From Schizophyllum amplum (taxonomy: Eukaryota; Basidiomycota; Agaricomycetes; Agaricales; Schizophyllaceae): 11,983 nucleotides of DNA. The stretch lies in NCBI GenBank assembly GCA_007026445.1, contig VDMD01000304.1:1-11983 (forward strand). Reading direction: 5' to 3'. Each line of letters starts with the position of its first letter. Position 1 is the stretch's first letter. Below are positions 1 through 7,011 of the stretch, piece by piece. The position numbers and the translations under genes are program-made. The notes beneath the pieces are model-generated. The model had not been told where the DNA came from, did no database searches, and was given only the letters and a program-made list of their open reading frames with translations.

Positions 1-29
1 AGTTTCCTGGTCTGACTAAGGCATTTCAG

Positions 30-570
30 GGGAGCTATGGTCGTGCATTGTCAGTCAACGCTGCTTCACTGTACTTCTGTCTCTCACATCGTGTCAAGTG
101 ACTAGCGCCGCTTTAACGGCTGAGAAAGCCAGGGTTTGTGGAGTATCCGTTTTCGGGGTACGTGACTCTATTAGCCTTGAATGGCGCCGGGCACAGTACT
201 CAACGTCTCTCCTTGAGCAGGACCCGTACGACAAGGACGGGGTGCTCGGTCTGCTAGGTCTAGATGACAGTAAGCCGTAAAGCTGCTCTGTGGGTTGCAT
301 AACTAATAACCGTCGGGTACTTTATGCAGACTGGCCAATCACGAACCCTCTCGTCGGCGGGAATATCATCGAGTAAGTTATCACCGTGCTAGGCTCGGTC
401 GTCGTCGCTAATGTTGTTTCGTGTGGAGGTTCTGCAACGAGAACGATATCTTTTGCGACGGCGGCCTCGACGTCGACGCGCATCTGGCTTACCCAACGGA
501 CGGGTCTGTCGATCAAGCTGTGAATTTCCTAGTGCCTCTATGTAGTGCTTCAAATCACGCCCTGATTTAG
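30..570 (+). CDS. Cutinase/acetylxylan esterase (CE5), C-terminal part; 5' end outside window
   Basis: Secreted serine esterase that cleaves cutin or acetyl groups on xylan. Exons are 30-49, 99-157, 221-269, 330-372 and 429-570, about 103 residues; 1-29 is the end of an intron with a CTGAC branch site. The first residues, GAMVVH, follow the nucleophile elbow GYSQ, whose codons lie off the left edge. Next come VCGVSVFG-DPYDK and then the family C-terminus FCNENDIFC...HLAY. By comparison with cutinases, the catalytic Asp is codon 445-447, the catalytic His is 481-483, and the last disulfide pairs the Cys at 433-435 and 454-456. Two of the four full introns (50-98 and 373-428) need AAG and GAG acceptors, which is unusual; no frame-keeping CAG or TAG is available. 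The reading frame now ends at TAG 568-570 inside the transposon at 543-1699. The earlier stop was probably TGA at 1713-1715, so the insertion adds about eight residues. Whether it is a cutinase or a xylan esterase cannot be decided here. The family call is firm; activity is uncertain. Confidence 0.78.
534..542. repeat. Left 9-bp target-site duplication
   Basis: GCCTCTATG directly abuts the TAGT terminus of the element and is repeated exactly at 1700-1708. It lies inside the last codons of the CE5 gene. Confidence 0.85.
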
Positions 571-752
571 GAGTGCCGTATTTGATGTCACCTGACGTTT
601 TCCACGCTTTAACTTCCCTTTTATGTAGCGATATCCGGGCGGATCTTCGGTCCGAAAGCCAACCCCTGTGCGCGCCGCCGCTGCGTCACTGGCGCGAACG
701 CTCGCCTACTAGTACAACTCCCTGCTCGTCTCGCCCGTCGCTGTCTGCGCAG
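543..752 (+). repeat. Left terminal inverted repeat of the MULE-like element
   Basis: This arm pairs with 1470-1699 read on the opposite strand. The run from about 573 to 637 is identical in both arms. Similarity stays very high to about 663, then falls to roughly 75-80% with small gaps up to about 752. A 6-bp gap follows CCTGATT, and about 30 bp present in the right arm just inside TAGT are absent here. Confidence 0.88.
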
Positions 753-1354
753 TGCGCAACGAATTTATGTCATGAAATTTTTCTGAAGTCGCTTGATGGT
801 GACAATCACTTCATTTTATATATTTTGACAGGCCTCAGCGAAGTTCGAATCCGAACTCTGCTGGAATGCCAATGATCTGGTCTGCGGTTATGGTAAACCA
901 TAAACGCGTCCATAATATAGTCAAATTCGTCCCGTTGACAGTTGTGGTCGGTGCCCATGAACACCTTGAGCCCGTGCTGCAACTTGACGGTCAAGTGGTT
1001 ACTCATTATTATAACTCACTCAACGTCCTCGACGGTGCGGTACATCATCTCGTGAGTCGTGACTCGTCAAATGCCGAAGCATATGCTCACCTCATGTCTT
1101 CAGCGCCGAGATATACGCTCATCGACGCGGTACGTTCTCGATATTCCTGAGGCCCGAACTTTTGCACCGATTTTTCTAACTCGTCGATGAAATTTGTGGC
1201 ATTCTTCTCAGTTGCGCGATTCCGCCGGCTCTTTGTCGTATTCACCGTCACACGGGCCCTACGCGCCACGACGCGTCTCTATGGGTGTCTGACTGCCGCG
1301 GTCCTCCTGCATACATGACACGTATATAGAGACAAACTTATTCTTCGCACTTCG

Positions 1355-1380
1355 TAGTCTCCCGCGGCCGACGTTCGTCG
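1355..1380 (+). repeat. Internal copy of the element's terminal sequence
   Basis: This stretch starts TAGTCTCCCGCGGC and matches the reverse complement of 1674-1699 at about 24 of 26 positions. It has the orientation expected of a left terminus. It may be a displaced original left end or a sign of nested insertion. The 9 bp before it do not match the right flank, so 1355-1699 is not itself bounded by a target duplication. Confidence 0.7.
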
Positions 1381-1469
1381 CGCTTCGTACCACGGGAGTA
1401 CCTAGGTCCATGGATTTACTCGATCTCGCCACTCGTTTCCATCCATCAACTCAAGAGCGGTGTTTGATA

Positions 1470-1699
1470 TCCGTGCAGACAGCAGCAGGCAAGACAAGCA
1501 AGTTGAAGGCGAACGTTAGCGCGAGCAGCCGCCAGCGCATGGGTTGGCTTTCGGACCGAGGATCCGCCCGGATATCGCTACATAAAAGGGAAGTTAAAGC
1601 GTGGAAAACGTCAGGTGACATCAAATGCGGGCACTCCTATAAATTAATCAGGGCGTGATTTGAAGCAGACGTTCTACGAACGTCTGCCGCGGGAGACTA
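1470..1699 (-). repeat. Right terminal inverted repeat of the MULE-like element
   Basis: Reverse complement of the left arm, with the outer part (about 1570-1667) nearly identical to it. Its outermost 32 bp (1668-1699) contain most of a hairpin-forming palindrome at 1665-1687 (10-bp arms, 3-nt loop) and the sequence TAGTCTCCCGCGGC on the minus strand. That outer block also occurs, with about 24 of 26 matches, at 1355-1380. Confidence 0.88.
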
Positions 1700-1708
1700 G
1701 CCTCTATG
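1700..1708. repeat. Right 9-bp target-site duplication
   Basis: Exact second copy of GCCTCTATG. It is followed by CAGCTGA, which continues the interrupted esterase frame as Cys-Ser-stop (TGA at 1713-1715). Confidence 0.85.
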
Positions 1709-1715
1709 CAGCTGA

Positions 1716-1926
1716 AAGATCTCAGGATGAGAAGACATGTCGAGCTCAGCATTACAACCTATCCCATACTTCGTACGCTTCTCTGATGCATATTATCTCC
1801 CCGGTATACCAGTTGTAATGGTATATATTACCCAAGGAACCCGAGGCAATCCAGAACCAATATTTTGACCTTTGCCTCCCATACATCGCAAGTCATCCAT
1901 ATTGACTGCCCGAGCGACGGGATTGC
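1716..1926. other. Tail-to-tail intergenic gap after the old esterase stop
   Basis: Noncoding space between the old CE5 stop and the pectate lyase stop, presumably the former CE5 3' UTR on the plus strand and the PL3 3' UTR on the minus strand. It is AT-richer than its surroundings. A weak inverted repeat (ATACCA/TGGTAT near 1806-1824) is the only structure seen. Confidence 0.4.
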
Positions 1927-2948
1927 TTAGCAGTAGCCAACCTTCGTCGGCTCGCAGTCGCCCGCGCAGCCATTGTAAACCGCGCAGGGGTGCGACGTAT
2001 CCGCGCAGACGTCAGTGAGCGTCGCAACATCGCCGTACTTCTTGTTGATACCAGCAAGCTCGCCACCGTCGTGCGCCTCAACGCCCTGGATGTTGACAGT
2101 ACGCTTGCACTGGGTGGAGCAGTTGCCGCAGGAGCGGTAGAGCTTGCCGTAGTCCCTGCATGAATGTCAGTTATGGAGCGGACGAGTGAAAGAGCATAGA
2201 AGACATACTCAACGTAGAAGTTGATGATGTTGACGGTGCCGCATCCATTATGCTGGACGACCTTGTCCTCGGCGTGGTACGCGCCACCGCCGACGATCCA
2301 TGTCTCCGAGCCGGCCTCTGTGGTATATATAAGAAGGCGTAATTTGCGTGAAGTAGAGAGCACTGACTGTCGTTCTTGATGGAGATAGCGTCCTCGCAGA
2401 CGTCCTCGAACCAAACGAACTCAAGGTTGCAGTCTACAGGACGACGTTTGATCGGCACTGTTTACAGTTCCCATAGCACAAAGGGACTTACGTCCAGTGC
2501 AGTGGACGCCTTCGGCCTGGTTGGCGCCAATGATGACGTTCCTCAGGGTCGCACCCTCGTGGAGGTAGAACACTGCAACCCGTCATAAGTACAAGGGAAA
2601 AGAGTGAAATTACAATTATGGCGAACGAACCTGCGTCTTCCCAGTCGCCCTCGGACTGGTTATTGCATGCGCCCGACCCGCGGTCATACTTCTTCCAGCC
2701 ACCTGAAGCAAGTGAGTCAGGATAAAGCATCATCGCCTTGAAAGTCCATACCGTCGTAGACCTGACCGGCCTTGATTTCGATGACCTTGGAGCTGCTTAC
2801 AGTGTCCGTGGGTGTGGGAAGGCCCTAAAGCAAGATGATCGTCCATGAATAAACTTCGAACATGGAATGTACAAACCTTGTTATAGGCATCGCAGGCCAC
2901 GGCGTAGCCAGCCAGCGAAGATATGAGAGCAGCGGTCAAAAAGAACAT
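1927..2948 (-). CDS. Secreted pectate lyase, polysaccharide lyase family 3
   Basis: Cleaves pectate in plant cell walls by calcium-dependent beta-elimination. Seven exons: 2877-2948, 2752-2824, 2631-2702, 2492-2572, 2368-2433, 2209-2317 and 1927-2155. The six introns are 49-58 nt. Joined, they give 233 residues with an intact frame, the usual PL3 length. Residues 1-18 form a hydrophobic signal peptide ending AVA. PL3 blocks seen in order are [10 protein letters not shown] (52-61), [16 protein letters not shown] (73-88), the EDVCEDA core (109-115), [10 protein letters not shown] (137-146, with K140 a likely catalytic or conserved lysine) and YRSCGNCS (164-171). The protein is rich in cysteine, as expected for an extracellular enzyme. 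The start at 2948 is the ATG that opens the signal peptide; the TTG six bases upstream was rejected. A TATAAAAG lies about 80 bp upstream. It converges with the CE5 gene. The family assignment is firm; substrate preference is not visible. Confidence 0.93.
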
Positions 2949-3026
2949 CTTCAAGGAAGGAGAGTGAAGGGAAGGGAGGGATACGGAAAAGGGAGAACGA
3001 CTGGTGAGCCTCCAACATTTGGCGGG

Positions 3027-3034
3027 CTTTTATA
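3027..3034 (-). promoter_or_regulatory. TATA box of the pectate lyase gene
   Basis: TATAAAAG on the minus strand, about 80 bp upstream of the ATG at 2948. A start site some 30 bp downstream would leave a leader of about 50 nt. A CCAAT motif on the same strand lies further upstream at 3180-3184. A TATA-type promoter fits an inducible cell-wall enzyme; the regulation itself is inferred. Confidence 0.6.
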
Positions 3035-3977
3035 CGCTCTCGAGCGTCGACGGAAAAATGTACGGGTGCGGGCCACGCCAAGCCAGGGACCATGCGTACT
3101 GGGCATCGTAAAGCATGCGGTAACGGGATAACCGAACTCGGCGCGCGAGTCTACATAGCGGCGAGTCAACGTGTGGAAGATTGGTTGGAGTCATGCTGTT
3201 GGCCTTCTTCAACCGATATGTTGGGCAGAAATCTCACTTGTGAACGGCCATCCTCGCCACCTCCGAAGCATAGATGCTGACACCTGCACAGAACCATAGC
3301 GTCGTACCTAGGGGTTTAACGTCCAAAAGGCGAACAGATCGGCGGCGGCCTGCAGAGAGCGCGCGTTGCCAGGTACTTTGGCGCGCCGGCGGGTTGCCAG
3401 CGTACATATTGGTGCGAGAATTATCCTTCATGAGTTCAGAGTCGGCGAGGCACATCGACCTCAAGCCAAGGAGACAAAGTGCCTGCCGGGAGGTCGAAGT
3501 CATGAGCAGATCACAGCAGCTTCGACGGGAGCTCGGGCATGTGCGACGTCCGACTAGTGGGCTGCGAAAAACCTACGATAGAAGGCAATAGTAGCGCGGC
3601 CCAACAAGGCCTCTCGGGTCAGAGAAGGAAGGTCAGAGCAGTCGCGGTTCTGTGTTTCTCGAAGCGATAGTAGTTCAAAATCAAGAGCCAGCGTCGAGGG
3701 ACAAGACAGCGACGCTCAGCAACTGACTTGGTCCGATACTCAATTCGGTAAGCGCATTGTATGATGATTCATGGACGAGTTATCTAAAAGAGCCTGCGCA
3801 CGCATCCAGCAGAGCCTAAACGAGGCCCTTGATGGAGCCGGGCGGGTTCAGCGAATTCGGCATATGCCGAGTGACTATACAGACAGCCACAATTACCGCA
3901 TTCGGACGAACGCCCCATGTGATCTGTAAGACCTATCGCGGCGGCGCCGTGAACAATCCCAAGTCGCTACCCTCAAG
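3035..3977. other. Divergent intergenic region, no gene seen
   Basis: Separates the pectate lyase (leftward) from the ribosomal protein gene (rightward), so it should carry both promoters. The short ORFs here show no family motif, no consistent exon joins and no signal peptide. A 14-bp perfect palindrome (TCGGCATATGCCGA) lies at 3857-3870, about 100 bp before the inferred leader of the ribosomal protein gene. Nothing else is recognisable. Confidence 0.5.
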
Positions 3978-4109
3978 GTGAGATAATAGTTTGCGCGCTG
4001 TTGTTGTTCTCGTCCCTAATACTGTCTTTCCGTACCCTAGGTCCGTGTTGCTTTTGCGCAACGTCAGCGCCGAAGTGCGAACCCGAGACTGAAAAGTCAT
4101 GTTCCCCAG
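3978..4109 (+). other. Probable intron in the 5' leader of the ribosomal protein gene
   Basis: A GTGAGA donor at 3978 is followed by two possible acceptors. CCCTAG ending at 4040 has a CTAAT branch site at about 4016-4020. CCCCAG ending at 4109 has a CTGA branch site at about 4088-4091. The longer form is preferred because it removes an out-of-frame upstream ATG at 4099 that would overlap the true start at 4119. Leader introns are common in fungal ribosomal protein genes. Exact ends need transcripts. Confidence 0.4.
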
Positions 4110-4118
4110 ACCCTCAAG

Positions 4119-4831
4119 ATGTCGACCTTCTCCGCCACCCCCATTGTCATCGATGGCAAGGGGCACCTTCTGGGTCGGCTGGCATCCATAATTGCCAAGC
4201 AGATCCTCTCCGGCCAGAAGATTGTGGTGGTCCGTTGCGAGGAGATCAACATCTCTGGCAGCTTCTTCAGAAACAAGGTGCGTCTTGCATATACTTTGCA
4301 TAAACCGCTTAACTGATGCAAACACCTCCATAGCTGCGCTACCACAACTTCCTCCACAAAAAGCATCTTGTGAACCCGAAAAAGTCCGGTCCCTTCCATT
4401 TCCGCGCGCCGTCGAAGATCCTCTACCGCTCCATCCGCGGCATGATTCCCCACAAGACGGCACGAGGTGCCGCCGCGCTCGAGCGCCTGAAGCTGTTCGA
4501 GGGTGTCCCCCGCCGTACGACCGCAAGAAGAAGATGGTTGTTCCCGACGCTCTGCGGGTGCTCAGGCTCAAGCCCGGTCGCAAGTACTGCACCGTGAAGC
4601 GCCTGTCGCACGAGGTCGGCTGGGGCTACAAGGATGTCGTCGACCGATTGGAGGAGAAGCGCAAGATTAAGGCGCAGGCCTTCCACGAGCGCAAGGTGCG
4701 TACATGTGGTATTCCGATTTGTGGGCATATGCTGATATGAGTCATCACAGACCACTGCCCTCAAGCTGCGCCAGAAGGCGGTCGCGTCCTCGTCAGGATC
4801 CTTCGAGCAGCTCACCGCGCTCGGTTACTAG
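4119..4831 (+). CDS. RPL16: 60S ribosomal protein uL13 (L16/L13a), with a one-base frameshift
   Basis: Structural protein of the large cytosolic ribosomal subunit. Exons are 4119-4277, 4334-4695 and 4751-4831, with introns of 56 and 55 nt. The start is supported by CAAGATG context and by the family N-terminus [13 protein letters not shown]. Further hallmarks are [13 protein letters not shown], the [11 protein letters not shown] block, [21 protein letters not shown], then [12 protein letters not shown] and [10 protein letters not shown]. The two halves of exon 2 lie in different frames. The C-run at 4507-4511 has five C where six are needed for GVPPPYD, the form conserved in this family. With one more base the gene would encode 200 residues, the normal length. 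As written it gives 112 correct residues plus 28 out-of-frame ones, ending at 4597. Everything after the run, including the third exon ([10 protein letters not shown]...LGY), is intact, so a base-call error in the homopolymer is more likely than a true pseudogene. Confidence 0.95.
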
Positions 4832-5247
4832 ATGCAGTCGCATTCGTCGCCCCGTTTCGCACACCCACCCACGCCACATGAAACCCGCCGCCGCCAGCGC
4901 CCGATATGCTATACTGCCTATGTAACCTGACTATCGAGTCGACGTCTATGCCATGCATGAGAGTTTACCGATTCTGTATTTCTATGCGTCTGTGTGTGGA
5001 CTGTGGCCCGTGGGTTAAAGTAGGTCGCATGCTATCCAGCGAGTAGCCCGTAAGTTCTTGGCGCGGGTTTCCGCGTGCGCACGTTTGCATTCAGTCGTAT
5101 CGCTCGCCGTCCGCCGGTGTACAATACGATGGGCAGAGAGCGGCGGCGGTCACGTAATAAACGAGACGCGTCCTGCGTGTCAGCTCTGGGTGTCAGCGCG
5201 TCGCGTGCGCGTGCGCGTCACGATTCCGAAAAATTACTTCCCGAATT
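4832..5247. other. Intergenic region between the uL13 and KH-protein genes
   Basis: Holds the uL13 3' UTR and the upstream part of the KH-gene promoter. A run of alternating purine and pyrimidine (GCGTGCGCGTGCGCGTCAC) sits near 5203-5221. No conserved coding sequence is seen; the short ORFs are not supported. Confidence 0.4.
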
Positions 5248-5357
5248 AGCCTTACCTTTTACCTCCCACCACCATCACCTCCAGCCCCCTCCGTCCCCCG
5301 CCCGCCCCGCCTCTTCTTTCCTTTCCCCTCCCCGCCCCCTCCCCTCCGCCCCTCGCC
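5248..5357 (+). promoter_or_regulatory. Pyrimidine-rich leader or core promoter of the KH-protein gene
   Basis: About 110 bp made almost only of C and T on the coding strand, running up to CGCCATGG at the start codon. CT-rich tracts just before the start are common in strongly expressed fungal genes. The ATG context is close to the eukaryotic optimum. Confidence 0.55.
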
Positions 5358-6504
5358 ATGGCCGACGCTCAACTCGGTTCACGTATGTCTCTCCGTTCCC
5401 CAGCGCGTCTTTGTACTCAAAACGCATACACGCTTACACAGCTTCCCCGCCGCGCTCTGCATCCCCCTCGGCAGAGCCGCAGTCGCCCCCCGTCGACGGC
5501 ACGTTGATGCTGCGCGCCCTCGTCAGCACAAAGGACGCTGGCGTCATCATCGGCAAGGGCGGGAAGAATGTCGCGGAGCTGCGCGAGATGACCGGCGTCA
5601 AAGCCGGCGTCAGCAAGGTCGTTCCGGGTGTTCACGAACGCGTCCTCACAGTCAACGGGTCCCCAGACGCCATCGCAAAGGTGCGCACAGCGTCTGCGAC
5701 GCGGCAGCAGCGCGCATGCCGTACACGTTACGTACTGACACTCGAACTCAGGCGTACCAGCACATAATCGCCCAGTTGGTGTCCGCCGGCGCGGGCAGCC
5801 CCGATTTTGACGCCGCCGCCGCTGCCAGCAACCCGAACACCATGATCCGCCTGTTGATCTCCCACAACCTCATGGGGACCATCATCGGGCGCCAGGGTCT
5901 CAAGATCAAGGCCATCCAAGACGCCTCCGGCGCGCGCCTGGTTGCCTCAAAGGACATGCTGCCGCAGTCCACCGAGCGCGTCGTCGAGGTGCATGGCCTC
6001 CCGGACCAGATCGGGCGCGCCATCTACGAGATTGCGAAGAGCCTTCTCGAGGACTGGGAGCGTAGCACCGGCACTGTGCTTTACTACCCCCAAGCAGCAG
6101 ATGCGTCCACCGCTGGAGCACGCCGTCCCAGCACGAACGGCTACTCTCCCAACGCCGCGCGCAGACGCCCCAGTTCTCCTACGCCGTCCGCCGGATCGCA
6201 GTCAACGCCTTCTGCGCTCATCCGCACCCAAAACATATCCATCCCTTCGGATATGGTTGGCTGCATCATCGGGCGCGGTGGAACCAAGATCACGGAGATC
6301 AGACGGCTGTCTGGGTCGAAGATCTCCATAGCGAAGGCTCCCCACGACGAGACCGGCGAGCGCATGTTCACCATCGTTGGCTCTCCCGAGGCCAACGAGA
6401 AGGCGCTCTACCTGCTCTACAATCAGCTCGAGAGCGAGAAGGAGCGCCGCGTGGGGCGGGAGCAGAGCCAGAACGTGGCCATGCAGACGGATGACGACGA
6501 GTAG
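5358..6504 (+). CDS. Three-KH-domain RNA-binding protein (Pbp2/Rnc1, poly(rC)-binding type)
   Basis: Binds single-stranded, often C- or U-rich, RNA. Fungal relatives (yeast Pbp2, fission yeast Rnc1) act in mRNA stability and localisation. Exons are 5358-5382, 5442-5680 and 5752-6504; introns are 59 and 71 nt; the product is 338 residues. The first coding exon is only 25 nt and gives MADAQLGS, followed by a Pro/Ser-rich stretch. KH1 spans about residues 29-98 with the GXXG loop GKGG at 46-49. KH2 spans about 118-190 with GRQG at 134-137. KH3 spans about 246-316 with GRGG at 262-265. The KH2-KH3 linker is low complexity (Ser/Pro/Ala/Arg) and the tail is acidic (DDDE). Two KH domains close together and a third further off is the PCBP/hnRNP K layout. 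The start was chosen for its optimal context and its splice to the frame that leads into KH1. Confidence 0.92.
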
Positions 6505-7011
6505 AGGCCTCTTTTGAACCGCGGTCCCTCCTCTTGTTACCGCCCTACCCTCTCCGTGATCCGATTGTACAGTCGCATTGGCCTTGGCAGCCCTCCCCCC
6601 TCTCCTCCTTTTGATGAAACTTATAGCCTTTTATTGACCGAATCCTCGGGTTAGTACATATGATGGCTTGTCCTCCAGCTTGCTGGCAATCCGTTATCGC
6701 TTATCGTACTGCTTTCATGTTTGGACTGTCCCGCCACCAACCGTACTCACGATATAAGTAAAAGTATGCCTATATTGCTAAACCTCACACATACTTGATC
6801 GTCTTTCTTGTAAGCAGCTCACTGTATTGTATCATGCCATCGTCGTCCTCCGGATGCTATGCCCATTGGTGTGTTTGTTCGTCGGAGAGCGACCGAGAAC
6901 GGCCACGAGCGTCGAGCGCCGAGCGGGCAGGAAGAGAAGGAAGGCGTCGACGCGTTCATTGTTTTCTGAGTTTGGACATCTGTGATCGGCGATCGCATAC
7001 TTACTGCTCTC
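6505..7011. other. Intergenic region between the KH-protein and NUFIP1-type genes
   Basis: Contains the KH-gene 3' UTR, AT-richer sequence around 6620-6800, and the promoter and leader of the next gene, which is purine-rich from about 6875 to 6950. No gene, RNA or repeat is recognisable. Confidence 0.4.

Larger units (their letters stand above)
543..1699. mobile_element. Non-autonomous Mutator-like (MULE/MITE) DNA transposon, about 1.16 kb
   Basis: Both ends begin TAGT and carry long inverted repeats (543-752 and 1470-1699). The element is flanked by an exact 9-bp direct repeat, GCCTCTATG, at 534-542 and 1700-1708. Long inverted repeats plus a 9-bp target duplication are the hallmark of Mutator-type elements. 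Excising the element and one duplication rejoins the CE5 reading frame to a stop codon, which independently supports the boundaries. No transposase is present. The interior (753-1469) holds only short ORFs; two minus-strand ones (806-1006 and 1087-1269) might be exons of a captured gene fragment, but neither is recognisable. The right end has about 30 bp just inside TAGT that the left end lacks. Several sequence differences between the arms suggest an old insertion. Confidence 0.85.

Noticed and set aside
843..852. GTTCGAATCC resembles a tRNA/SINE B box
   Set aside because: The flanking bases do not form a T-stem, no A box or acceptor stem is found at the right spacing, and it lies inside the transposon interior.
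1410..1658. Plus-strand ORF of 82 codons near the right end of the transposon
   Set aside because: Most of it lies in the right inverted repeat; no recognisable protein family and no equivalent frame kept in the left arm.
1665..1699. Hairpin followed by CTAG, like a Helitron 3' end
   Set aside because: The 9-bp target duplication and long inverted repeats do not fit Helitrons, which lack both; no Rep/helicase sequence is present.
3274..3591. Plus-strand ORF of 105 codons in the divergent intergenic region
   Set aside because: Arg/Ser-rich composition without any family motif, and overlapping ORFs in several frames; no splice-supported extension.
3857..3870. 14-bp perfect palindrome upstream of the uL13 gene
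   Set aside because: It could be a factor-binding site, but one copy of this length can arise by chance, so it is only mentioned in the region description.
4507..4511. Programmed ribosomal frameshift at the uL13 C-run
   Set aside because: No such event is known for this protein, no slippery heptamer or downstream structure is evident, and one missing base explains the data.
3933..4592. Minus-strand ORF of 219 codons over the uL13 gene
   Set aside because: Antisense to clearly conserved uL13 exons; no motif of its own.
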